A stretch of 64,000 bases of DNA from Thermoanaerobaculia bacterium (GTDB taxonomy: Bacteria; Acidobacteriota; Thermoanaerobaculia; UBA5066): the NCBI GenBank assembly GCA_022071945.1, contig JAJVIN010000012.1, positions 1 through 64,000 on the forward strand. Direction: 5' to 3'. A program made the translations under genes and the position numbers. The notes beneath the pieces were generated by a model. It searched no databases, was not told the DNA's origin, and worked only from the letters and a program-made list of their open reading frames with translations. Positions 1 to 7,502 of this stretch are shown here, one piece after another (the first letter of the stretch is position 1; each line of letters starts with the position of its first letter).

Positions 1-89
1 CTTCCGCAACAGATAACCTCCGCCGCTTCGGTTATCCCCGCCCAGACTGGCATCCTGAAGACCCCTCGGGCAAACAACCGCCTCTGCAT
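1..89 (-). CDS. Partial reading frame running off the left edge, coupled to the upstream NTPase gene
   Basis: The stop codon of the upstream NTPase gene overlaps an ATG in the arrangement TGATG, and the frame opened by that ATG stays open to the window edge (29 codons). Such one-base overlaps are typical of translationally coupled genes; the methylase/helicase pair in this window uses the same junction. Too little sequence is present to name a product. The frame could be chance, since 29 codons is short in GC-rich DNA. An alternative is that the NTPase gene is frameshifted here and this is its continuation. Confidence 0.35.
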   Translation of the reverse strand, partial: MQRRLFARGVFRMPVWAGITEAAEVICCG

Positions 90-790
90 CAAAGATTTGC
101 GACCGGTGGAAAAGAGCCGCTCCCTTCCACGACCACCGGACGCATGCGGAACGCGTGGTACAGCTCATCATCTTCGCTGAGAGCGTTGAAGAGCGGGCGG
201 CGCCCAGAGAGTATGACGACGACCTTCTCGGAGATCGAGTAGGAGAGGAAGTACTTCTTCAGGAATGCCAGGTAGTGTGTGTCCATGTAGTCCAGGTCGT
301 CGAGAAACAGTACGAGCCGTCGGTGTGACGCTATGAAGGAATGCGGGATGCTGTCGAGGTGGGCGCAAATCTTGGCGTAGTGAAGGTCGTAGTTGTGCGG
401 CGTCGGCTCTTCGTTGATAGTCGAGATTGGGCGGTCGATGGCCCGGAAGTACAATTGCATGCGACGAGAAAACTCGCTCATTAGCCCGAACTCATCGCGT
501 GGCCTCGCGCGGCGATAGTCGAGTATTATCGGGAAGACGGTGTCGTTCGCGGCAAGTTGGCTGAAGAGATAGTGCATCAGCGTGGTCTTGCCTTGGCCTG
601 GGCTGCCGATGAGGGCGACGTCGTCGTTGTTCCCGATCGCGTGAGTGATCTGGTCACGATTGCCATATCGATCGAAGAAGAGTTCGGCGAAGACATCATC
701 TCCGAGATCGGCATCGTCCTTCATCGCGAGAAGACTCTGGAACATGAAGTCGAGGATTCGTCCATGAAAGTCGTGCGAAATCACATGCAT
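89..790 (-). CDS. Small P-loop NTPase
   Basis: This 233-residue protein has a Walker A motif GSPGQGKTT around residues 62-70 and a hydrophobic Walker B segment RLVLFLDDLDY around 161-171, followed by an LSGRRP stretch that resembles the sensor region of STAND or AAA-like NTPases. It is short for a complete STAND protein, so it may be an NTPase module whose partner domain is on the next, overlapping reading frame. No signal peptide or membrane segment is seen, so it should be cytoplasmic. It lies 569 bases downstream of the NTPase-nucleosidase gene on the same strand, and its base composition is less GC-rich than the right part of the window. A role in defence is inferred only from its neighbours. 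Confidence 0.6.
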   Translation of the reverse strand: MHVISHDFHGRILDFMFQSLLAMKDDADLGDDVFAELFFDRYGNRDQITHAIGNNDDVALIGSPGQGKTTLMHYLFSQLAANDTVFPIILDYRRARPRDEFGLMSEFSRRMQLYFRAIDRPISTINEEPTPHNYDLHYAKICAHLDSIPHSFIASHRRLVLFLDDLDYMDTHYLAFLKKYFLSYSISEKVVVILSGRRPLFNALSEDDELYHAFRMRPVVVEGSGSFPPVANL

Positions 791-1359
791 CGTACCGTGG
801 TCCTTTCTTCTGCCATGACAAACTGGTTGATCTGCCGATTGAGGCAGAGGCGACGATCGAGGGAGAAGGGACCTAGAAGGTGAGAGCGGAGAGCGGACGC
901 CCCTACACTGTTTCGTCCTGCGGCAGCACTCCGGCGCTGCAGAGCCACGGGCATCCGCCGTTGCTCGGCGTGCGATGCCTACCTACGCGCCGACTTCCGG
1001 CCAGTCGCTCGCGGGTCTGGTGAAGGCCGCGTTCGCCGCGCGAGGTGCGGCCATCAGCACGTACCTTTTCGGACCTCCGAAAACTGTAGAAGACGAGCTC
1101 TTCACCTATGCCGGCTTTGGCGTGGCAAGTTCGCGCCCCTGGAGGCGCTGGGCCTTGGGGAGTACCGGTAGTCCTCGGCGAGCACTGCTCTCTGATCGCT
1201 TCCAGTGGCGAGGTCAAAACGAGCGAAATCGCACGGTCGCGGCGTCTTCGTCTGTTATCGTCCCAGCGAAGGAGGCTAAGAATCCGCTGCGCATCAACTA
1301 ATCAGATGAGCCGTCGCTATGACCGACCGTAGTGGGCATGCGCGGAACGAGAACTCCGT
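791..1359. other. Gap without a recognisable gene
   Basis: This 569-base stretch separates two minus-strand NTPase genes. It contains only short overlapping frames on both strands (for example minus 903-1217 and plus 975-1301), none with a recognisable domain or a good ribosome binding site. An AGAAAGGA element about ten bases before the ATG at 790 is the likely ribosome binding site of the downstream gene. The stretch may hold a decayed gene, but I cannot show which. Confidence 0.4.
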
Positions 1360-4278
1360 CTACTGGGCGCGCCTGCCTCTTCGAGAGAACCCGCCTTTCG
1401 CTATGACGGCGGCGACGAATGCCGCTGCGTTCGTGGCGGCAGTCGTCTGGCGACTCGCCTTGTCGACACTCTTCTCGCCGTCAGCCCAATCGCAGATCGC
1501 CTTGACGATGATCCAGTTCTTGCCGAGATCGGAGGCCGCCGCGTGGAGTCCCGCGCCCTCCATCTCGCCGCCTATTGCTTCAGGCTCAAGCTGTAAGAGA
1601 CTGTCCCTCGTCGCCTTGTTGTCCACCAGCTTCTCACCTGACAGTATCAGCCCGAAGTGAACGTCGTGTGCCGAGCCGTAAGTGGCGGCCCGAAAGCGAC
1701 TAAGGAGGCGTGCAGAGGCCTTCGGCCTATCCCCGCGAGGGTTCCGGCTCGAGCTTCCTTCCGCGGTGCCAAGGCGCTGATGTTCGTACGCCATGATCTG
1801 CGTCGACACAAGGATCTGGCCGATCTCCTGCTGGTCGGGGCGAAGTCCGAAGGCGATACCTGTCATCACAATGTTCTCAGGATTGACCTCGGTGATCGCA
1901 TCGCGAACAGTTGAAAGGGATGCACCCACGCCGCCAGAACCCATCTCGGATTGAACGAGAAAGATCTTGGCGGACATGCTTCCGATCCGGAAGTAGGTGT
2001 GGCGAGCGCCGTGGAATTCGGATACTGAGCATCCGTGGTGGTTCTGGAACGCATCTAGGAGTGCATCGCGCTCGATTCCTGTCGCAACAACGAGGAGCAT
2101 GTCGCAATGGATTCTGTTCACGGGAGCCGGCTGCTTCTGTCTTCTCCGCTTCTTTGCCTCCTTTGGTCGAACGCCCTGGGAGTATGAATAGACGGATAGG
2201 TCGATTGCGTTCCTGATGAAGCGGGCAGGCTCATTGCGGTTGGTTGGATCCCGTAGCTTTCCGAGGGCACGACAGATATTCTTCCCTGTTACATGCGCGA
2301 TTACGACGCCTGGCCCCTTGAAGGCTTGTCTTATCAAATCGAGTTCGGGTCCCTTGCGAATGGTATCGGTTTCCGCCCGAGTGCAAATGAAGACGAGTTT
2401 CGAGTCGCGTCTGGCTTTCGCGTGATCGAGACCATCGGTGATCGACCCGACGGTCAGGGTTCTGTCGTTTCTGACAAGAAAGAGGAGGTGCCCCGTGGCG
2501 AATTCGTCCTGGATACTCCCCCACAGGTCGAAGGTAGAAGTGATCCGGCCGTGCAGTATGTCGCCGGCCCGTTCGAGGTCCCGGACCCCTCCCGAAAGCA
2601 GTGTCCCTAGCGCTTTTGCGGCCCAAGCACAGAAACCGTCATGTTCCTCGTCTACTGGAATGTCGCCGAGTTCGTCGATGATTCGTTGGATTACCTCTCG
2701 ACGCCGGTCGGCCGCTACAGATGTGACGTTGATCGCCCTGTACCGCTCATCGTAGTCGTCGTGGATGTTCTCGGCAGAGCCTTGAGGAAGTTCTTCTCCC
2801 GGCATTACGCCTAGAGCGCGCCAGTAGCAAGGGTGTACCATGATTTCCGCGTCGGCGCCGAAACTGACTCCGGTCAATCGGCCATCGTGGCAGAATGTGA
2901 ATCTTGCGTCGGGCTTTTCCTTGTATCCAATGAAGCCGATGGAATGGAGTTCATGAAGCGTTCCATGGACACCGTAAAGCCGAACCGTCTGGCGCGCTCC
3001 AGGATCTGTGGGCCCGCTCGCGAGAGTCTCGAGTGCCGCACAAGCGGTGTCGGAAGTCAGGAACACCCGGCCACCGGTCACGGCATCAATGATCTCCCGC
3101 AACCCCGGGATGACATCGGAGTACTCCTTTAGGAGGTCTTCGAGCCGGACGCGCGAGATCTCATCGGCGGAAACTTCGACATCGTGCGGACTGATGAGCG
3201 CCGTGCTCCGCTTCGCGGATTGGAAGAAGGCCGAATTGAGTAGGGTAATGAGGTCCCGAGGTCTGTACAAGGTGAGCTGGAGGACTTTTCGGAAGCCGGA
3301 GGGGCCGCGGTACTCTTGTGTGGTGTGTCGATTCCATCTCGCCTGATCCGTGCGGGTCACCGTGAGATCCAGAGTATCTGGGCCACCAGCATCGGGAAAT
3401 GCGGCCTCCAGGCGCCTTGCGACGAGGCATAGGAGCTGTTCTTCACTCCAGTGAAGCCGGAGCAATTGACCCTCGATGTTGCGAGTGTAGTTCTGGTCTC
3501 TCTGTTGGATGGTGCGGAGGATGTTGTCCCGGAGAAAGATCGTCGGGCGAAACTGCGGAAGCGCATTGGTGAGGTCCGTGGCGGCGCTGACAATGCCATT
3601 AACGAAGGCGACTCCAACGTCCTCGGGGCGGAATCCTTCATCTAGTCTGTCAGCTAAGAGCGCGATAGGAGTCTCGTCGGCTTGCAGGGCTCGTTGTAGT
3701 AACGCCAGGACGGGACGGTACTTGAGATCTTGGTTTAGGATGCCAAGTAGCAACCCTGGAGTCTTTGGGGGCTCCAGGAAGGGCAGCACCCGGCCGAATA
3801 GTCTCTCAAAGGTCGTCGTGCCGTGACGGGTCCATTGCTGATGCTGGTCGGTGAGCAGTGAAAGTTGTTCACGGTCCAGAACGTCGAGCAACTGGCGCTT
3901 GCTCTTTGTGACGGACGTCAGGATCTCCATGAGAAGCGCGTACCTGCAGAGCGATGATGCAACCTGGTGTAGCCCATCGTAGTCCGCGTCTTGGGGCGAA
4001 AGCCGCCTAATCAAGTCGTGAACGGGGTAGATCTCGTCGCCATCGGGCTCCAAGGTGAGCAACCGGTGCCGAGGACGCTGACGAATCGCCTTGTTGAGTT
4101 CTCGGAAGAGAGCGCTCTTGCCTGTGCCCCGTCGCCCGACAACGATGGATCCAGAGCGCTGATTGAGAAGCGATTCGAACTCGGGTGTTCGGACGAAGGC
4201 CGATTCAAGAAGAGGGTCTTTTTCCGCCTGAGCGTCTCCCAGTCGACGCCGGATGTCAGGCGCTGCTGCTATGGTCAA
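1360..4278 (-). CDS. P-loop NTPase fused to a nucleoside phosphorylase/nucleosidase domain (putative defence protein)
   Basis: The 972-residue product begins with a P-loop NTPase domain of the Sll1717 type: Walker A GRRGTGKS at 48-55, a Walker B-like LLADRLDEGF at 207-216, then an FLRDNIL segment and a basic stretch as in that family. Residues about 430-700 are unassigned and end in a Lys/Arg-rich linker. Residues about 727-962 form a PNP/UDP-phosphorylase superfamily domain, with GIAFGL near 807, GGEMEG at 903-908 (ribose-binding Glu) and CDWAD at 929-933 (catalytic Asp). Nucleosidase domains of this family act as effectors in bacterial immunity, some cleaving ATP or related nucleotides, so an NTPase that senses infection and triggers nucleotide destruction is a reasonable inference. 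Translation starts at TTG behind AGGGATGAG; a TACAAT box lies at 4350-4355. The target nucleotide and the trigger cannot be read from sequence. Confidence 0.8.
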   Translation of the reverse strand: MTIAAAPDIRRRLGDAQAEKDPLLESAFVRTPEFESLLNQRSGSIVVGRRGTGKSALFRELNKAIRQRPRHRLLTLEPDGDEIYPVHDLIRRLSPQDADYDGLHQVASSLCRYALLMEILTSVTKSKRQLLDVLDREQLSLLTDQHQQWTRHGTTTFERLFGRVLPFLEPPKTPGLLLGILNQDLKYRPVLALLQRALQADETPIALLADRLDEGFRPEDVGVAFVNGIVSAATDLTNALPQFRPTIFLRDNILRTIQQRDQNYTRNIEGQLLRLHWSEEQLLCLVARRLEAAFPDAGGPDTLDLTVTRTDQARWNRHTTQEYRGPSGFRKVLQLTLYRPRDLITLLNSAFFQSAKRSTALISPHDVEVSADEISRVRLEDLLKEYSDVIPGLREIIDAVTGGRVFLTSDTACAALETLASGPTDPGARQTVRLYGVHGTLHELHSIGFIGYKEKPDARFTFCHDGRLTGVSFGADAEIMVHPCYWRALGVMPGEELPQGSAENIHDDYDERYRAINVTSVAADRRREVIQRIIDELGDIPVDEEHDGFCAWAAKALGTLLSGGVRDLERAGDILHGRITSTFDLWGSIQDEFATGHLLFLVRNDRTLTVGSITDGLDHAKARRDSKLVFICTRAETDTIRKGPELDLIRQAFKGPGVVIAHVTGKNICRALGKLRDPTNRNEPARFIRNAIDLSVYSYSQGVRPKEAKKRRRQKQPAPVNRIHCDMLLVVATGIERDALLDAFQNHHGCSVSEFHGARHTYFRIGSMSAKIFLVQSEMGSGGVGASLSTVRDAITEVNPENIVMTGIAFGLRPDQQEIGQILVSTQIMAYEHQRLGTAEGSSSRNPRGDRPKASARLLSRFRAATYGSAHDVHFGLILSGEKLVDNKATRDSLLQLEPEAIGGEMEGAGLHAAASDLGKNWIIVKAICDWADGEKSVDKASRQTTAATNAAAFVAAVIAKGGFSRRGRRAQ

Positions 4279-4442
4279 GGCTCATCCCTATCGGCGGTTC
4301 TCGATGGCGTCATGGTGTCCGGGATGGATGATGTGCTAATCGGAGCAGAATTGTAGCGCCACTGGCTTCTGAGTCTGCCTTTTTCATCGGAGTCGGGCTC
4401 GCAGGCCTCACCCGTTCTCTCGGCGGCGCGAGCCCGTTCGGG

Positions 4443-4715
4443 CCCACTCTCTCCGGTAATCCTCCTCTCTCTCACAACGGTCGAACGGCGCCTCATACCT
4501 CACCACCCGCTCCCTCGGTCCCGCCCGCCTGCGTGTCGTCGACCACTGTCTTCGTCACCGTGCCCGTCTTCATTCCCCGGATCTCGTTCCACCTCGCTCG
4601 GTTGAGGCCCACGCCTGGGAAGCCCTTGTTGCAGGTGAAGACGATCCGGCCCGCCTGGTCGTACCAGGTGTTGGCTTGGTTCTGCTGCAGAACGGGGAGC
4701 TGGATCCGGTAGATC
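4443..4715 (-). pseudogene. Duplicated 3' end of the adenine methylase gene
   Basis: This segment aligns with 7508-7779, the last 273 or so bases of the methylase gene. The encoded peptides are identical at 53 of 61 positions over the block beginning IYRIQ and ending VDDT or LDDT. One extra base near 4518-4545 shifts the frame, so the copy ends early and the last residues of the methylase are lost in this frame. It has no start or catalytic part of its own. It abuts the broken AAA+ gene at about 4716-4720, in a different reading frame from it. It is best read as a scar of recombination between two related methylase genes, or of deletion of a second restriction-modification operon. Confidence 0.85.
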
Positions 4716-5708
4716 GCTCTTCCGATATCGTGGTTCTCGGCAGCCTTCCCGGCGGGCGGCGGCCTGAAGGTGACGAAGGGTGAGGAACTCCTGGCCCGCC
4801 AAGACCATATCTTTGATCGCACGGCGCAGGACGCGCTCGACGTCGGCGTGGGAGGCACCCTTGAAGAGAGTCGAGATGTCCACGTCCTCGATCTCGAACT
4901 CCCGCCGGACGCCGCGGAGCTTGAGCGCTAGCAGCTGAGGCAGCTGCGCCACCGTTGGCGGCGGGAAGACGAAGACCTCCTCGAAACGCCTCCAGATGGC
5001 GACGTCGAGGATCGCATCGTGGTTGGTGGCGGCGATCAGGACCGATCTGCCCATCTATGCGTCCATCATCTGCAGAACCGCGTTCACGACGCGCCGCAGT
5101 TCGCCGTGCTCGGCTTCATCAGCCCGTTCCTTGGCGAGGGCATCGAACTCATCGAACAGCACGGCGGCCGCGGTCGTCGTGGCGAAATCGAAGACCTTCC
5201 GGAGGTTTGCAGCCGTCTCACCCAAGTAGGAAGAGACGACGGCGTCGACTCGAACGACGGCGAGCGGGAGTCCAGGTTCCGAAGCGATGACCTCAGCCGT
5301 CAGCGATTTTCCGCAGCCCGGAGGACCATAGAAAAGAAGCCGATCCGCTGGACGGAGTCCGAAGCTCGCGAGGCGATCCTGGTGGTGGTGCTCCCGCAAG
5401 AGGCTCTCCAGGGCTGCTTGGGTCTCATCCGGCAGGACCAGATCCTCGAGTCTCCGCACGGGCTCCCTGAGATCGACAAGAGAGAGGTTCCGCTCGCGAT
5501 CAACCGGAGGCGGCGCAATGGGGACACTGGGGGACCGGCCGAGATCCCTCGGCCGGCCGTAAAGAAGACGCTCGAGGTCGTTTGCGAGGAGATGGTGCTG
5601 CTTCTCCCGCTCTTCCTTGATGACTTCCTCGGAGGCAGCCCGAAACGCCTCGGCATTGCCTTCCAGGCCGGATTTGATGAGCTGTCTCAGCAGTCTTCCT
5701 GTCGGCAT
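4500..5708 (-). pseudogene. AAA+ ATPase gene interrupted by an in-frame TAG (ietA-like)
   Basis: From the ATG at 5708 (behind GAGGGG) the frame encodes 217 residues with Walker A GPPGCGKS at 128-135 and Walker B VLFDEFD at 183-189, then stops at TAG (5057-5055). The same frame continues at once with sensor-1 (AATNH) and an arginine-finger-like WRRFEE, so one point change splits one AAA+ module. Homology to an ATPase is lost at about 4730, where the duplicated methylase tail begins. The N-terminal helical part and the core resemble the ATPases that pair with subtilisin-like proteases (ietAS-type defence), but no protease gene is present here. Without sensor-1 and the arginine finger the 217-residue product should be inactive. 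A sequencing error at the TAG is the main alternative for the first lesion. Confidence 0.75.
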
Positions 5709-5785
5709 TGCGCTTCCCCTCAGCAAGCGCCGGGATCCCTCTGCTTGTCCCGGAGTCTGAACGGCTCTGATGATATCCGTCGCGC

Positions 5786-6355
5786 CTAAAGCAGCGCCTT
5801 CATCGGCTCGAGTTCCGCGACCGTGAGGGCAAGACCGCAAGCGCGGAACCGGTCCAGGAGTGCCTCTGGCGAGTAGGGTGGGTTCTTCAGGGAAACGCGC
5901 TGCTCGCGAACGGCTGCGCACACCAGCGCTCGATCGATGTGAATGAGATGCTGAACGAACACGTCCGGGTGTTGTGCCTCGATTCCGTGAGGACGCAACG
6001 CGTTCTCGGGGAAGTCTCGGAGGTTGAACGTCACGATTGCGCCTGCCTGGGCTCGGATCGCTGCCGCCAGAACGTGCCGGTCCTTCGGATCGGGAAGGTC
6101 GACCACTTCTGTCAGCGGCTCATACCCGGTGATGAGGCAGTCGGGGACGGCGTCGCGCATCCTCCTGCGAGTGTTCTCGAGCCGCTCCCGGCTGAGATCG
6201 GGCCGCTTCTCGAGCAGAGCTTCGATCCACTCCTCTTCGATCCGCTCGGTCCATCGTGCCCGGAAGAGCTTCGTGAACGTGAGCCGGATCAAGAGGTCTC
6301 GCAGAGAGGCCGGGTAGAGCACGCATGCGTCGTAGATCGCGGTGAAGTTGCTCAA
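5786..6355 (-). CDS. PIN-domain protein, probable toxin
   Basis: This 189-residue protein has the acidic pattern of PIN-domain ribonucleases: Asp9 in IYDACVLYP, acidic residues around 40-42, Asp92 in LPDPKDRHV and Asp114 in TFNLRDF. The N-terminus and length fit the PIN_3 group. PIN nucleases use these acids to hold a metal ion and cut RNA; in VapC-type systems the RNA is tRNA or rRNA. The gene begins five bases after the stop of a small HTH protein on the same strand, the usual antitoxin-toxin order. A C-terminal extension of about 60 residues beyond the PIN core is unassigned. The RNA target cannot be predicted. Confidence 0.85.
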   Translation of the reverse strand: MSNFTAIYDACVLYPASLRDLLIRLTFTKLFRARWTERIEEEWIEALLEKRPDLSRERLENTRRRMRDAVPDCLITGYEPLTEVVDLPDPKDRHVLAAAIRAQAGAIVTFNLRDFPENALRPHGIEAQHPDVFVQHLIHIDRALVCAAVREQRVSLKNPPYSPEALLDRFRACGLALTVAELEPMKALL

Positions 6356-6360
6356 CGGTC

Positions 6361-6816
6361 TCAGTAGTCCAGTCCGAGTTCCTGCGCCTCCCTCGCTAGC
6401 TCGTCCGCGACTCGTTTCCTTCTGGCGAGGTCCTGTTCCTGGAAGCTGAGCAGATCCCTGAACAGGATGCGCCGGTGGGTTCCGACCTTGCGGAAGGGAA
6501 TCCGGCCGTCCTCGAGGAGGGTGATCAGAAAAGGCCTGGACACGTTCAAGAAATCGGCGGCTTGCTGCGTCGTGAGTTCGGCCTCGTACGGCACGATCGT
6601 CACCGCGTTACCTCGAGCCATCTGCGCCAGGATGTCCGCGAGCATCTTGATCACCGGGACCGGGAGCGTGATGTCTCTATCATCGACAACGACGCGAAGG
6701 CGGCGGGATTCGCCCCGGCCGAGACACGCCGCCAGGAAGCGGCTTCCTTCCTCGGCTTGCCGTGCCTCGTCGTCGGTTGGGACAACGGGCGTCCGGAGTG
6801 CGTCGGCTGCAGGCAT
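6361..6816 (-). CDS. Excisionase-type HTH protein, probable antitoxin of the PIN toxin
   Basis: I chose the ATG at 6816 because AGAGAGGA lies seven bases upstream; a longer frame reaches 6912 but runs through direct repeats. The 151-residue product has a C-terminal MerR/excisionase-like helix-turn-helix containing LTTQQAADFLNVSRP and then a basic wing with FRKVGTHRR. Proteins of this type upstream of PIN_3 genes act as antitoxins that bind both toxin and promoter DNA. The short spacing to the PIN gene supports co-transcription. Two direct repeats at 6880-6907 lie in front of the gene and could be its operator. Confidence 0.8.
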   Translation of the reverse strand: MPAADALRTPVVPTDDEARQAEEGSRFLAACLGRGESRRLRVVVDDRDITLPVPVIKMLADILAQMARGNAVTIVPYEAELTTQQAADFLNVSRPFLITLLEDGRIPFRKVGTHRRILFRDLLSFQEQDLARRKRVADELAREAQELGLDY

Positions 6817-6879
6817 GTTCGTCCTCTCTTCTCCCCCTGACGGAGCTTCGGGCTCCAGCAACAGGATATCAGCAACCGA

Positions 6880-6907
6880 AACAAACGAAACAGGTGCAAC
6901 AAACGAA
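6880..6907. repeat. Two direct repeats in front of the HTH/PIN pair
   Basis: The ten-base sequence AACAAACGAA occurs at 6880-6889 and again at 6898-6907, exactly 18 bases apart, between the DUF559 gene and the HTH gene. A related partial copy (CGAAACAAA) overlaps the first. Antitoxins of this class usually bind repeats in their own promoter, so an autoregulatory operator is a fair inference. No strong -10/-35 pair was recognised next to it. Confidence 0.5.
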
Positions 6908-6924
6908 GCCAAGGAGCGGTGGAC

Positions 6925-7293
6925 TCACCGTTCCGCTTCCTCCAGCGCCTTCGAGATCGCTTCCACGACTCCCTCGGTCCCCTCGAGAACCTCGGTATTG
7001 GTGAATCTCACGACTCGAAGGCCGAGCTTCTCGAGGTACTCCTGGCGGCATCGATCGCGCTCTGGCTCGCCCGGCTCGTAGTGAGATGGTCCGTCGACCT
7101 CGATGACCAGGCGGGCTTCAGGGCAATAGAAATCCACCACGAAGCGTCCGATCCCGTACTGCCGTCGGAAACGATGCCCACCGATCTGGCGGCGCCGGAT
7201 GTGCGCCCAGAGCCGCTTCTCCGCGGGCGGCGAATCCTCGCGGAGCTGGCGTCTGATTTCCTTGTTTCGAGTGGTGTTGAAGAGTTCGGTCAA
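6925..7293 (-). CDS. DUF559 endonuclease-like protein
   Basis: The 122-residue protein has the full DUF559 pattern: SPPAEKRLW with Glu25, QIGGHRFRRQYGIG, then FVVDFYCPEARLVIEVDG with Asp54 and Glu65. This family has a very-short-patch-repair/restriction endonuclease-like fold, and the acids form a likely metal-dependent nuclease site. The length is normal for the family. It lies between the methylase gene and the HTH/PIN pair on the same strand. DUF559 genes are often single and found near DNA modification genes; no substrate is established. A palindromic repeat element separates it from the methylase gene. Confidence 0.85.
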   Translation of the reverse strand: MTELFNTTRNKEIRRQLREDSPPAEKRLWAHIRRRQIGGHRFRRQYGIGRFVVDFYCPEARLVIEVDGPSHYEPGEPERDRCRQEYLEKLGLRVVRFTNTEVLEGTEGVVEAISKALEEAER

Positions 7294-7331
7294 TGTTCGC
7301 GTAGCCTGCCACGCTCAGCCCTCCCCGGTCA

Positions 7332-7482
7332 CCTCCCCTTACGAAGGGGAGGTCGGGCCCGCAGGCCCGGGAGGGGTCTTGGCGGTGCCACCAAGGTGAC
7401 CGTTCTCTCGTGCGCGGTCACCCGACCCCTCCGGCGCTCACGCGCCGCCTCCCCTTCGTAAGGGGAGGCAACCGGGGAAGGA
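7332..7482. repeat. Palindromic intergenic repeat element
   Basis: Two near-identical hairpins, each with arms CCTCCCCTT and AAGGGGAGG around a three-base loop, lie at 7332-7352 and 7448-7468. The segment 7424-7482 is almost identical to 12065-12122 inside the methylase gene. The whole unit is an inverted-repeat element between the methylase and DUF559 genes. Elements of this look are common between genes in GC-rich bacteria and are probably non-coding mobile repeats. The DNA could also form hairpins in RNA. Confidence 0.8.
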
Positions 7483-7502
7483 GGGAGCGCCCCCGTGTTC
7501 TG

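Noticed and set aside
557-883. Small plus-strand gene
   Set aside because: It is opposite the small NTPase gene and reads as its shadow.
4275-4496. Small minus-strand gene of 73 codons
   Set aside because: It covers the promoter of the NTPase-nucleosidase gene and the shifted end of the duplicated methylase tail, with no domain.
5055-5057. Recoded TAG (pyrrolysine or readthrough) in the AAA+ gene
   Set aside because: No pyrrolysine genes or recoding signal are visible, and the gene is also truncated downstream, so decay is simpler.
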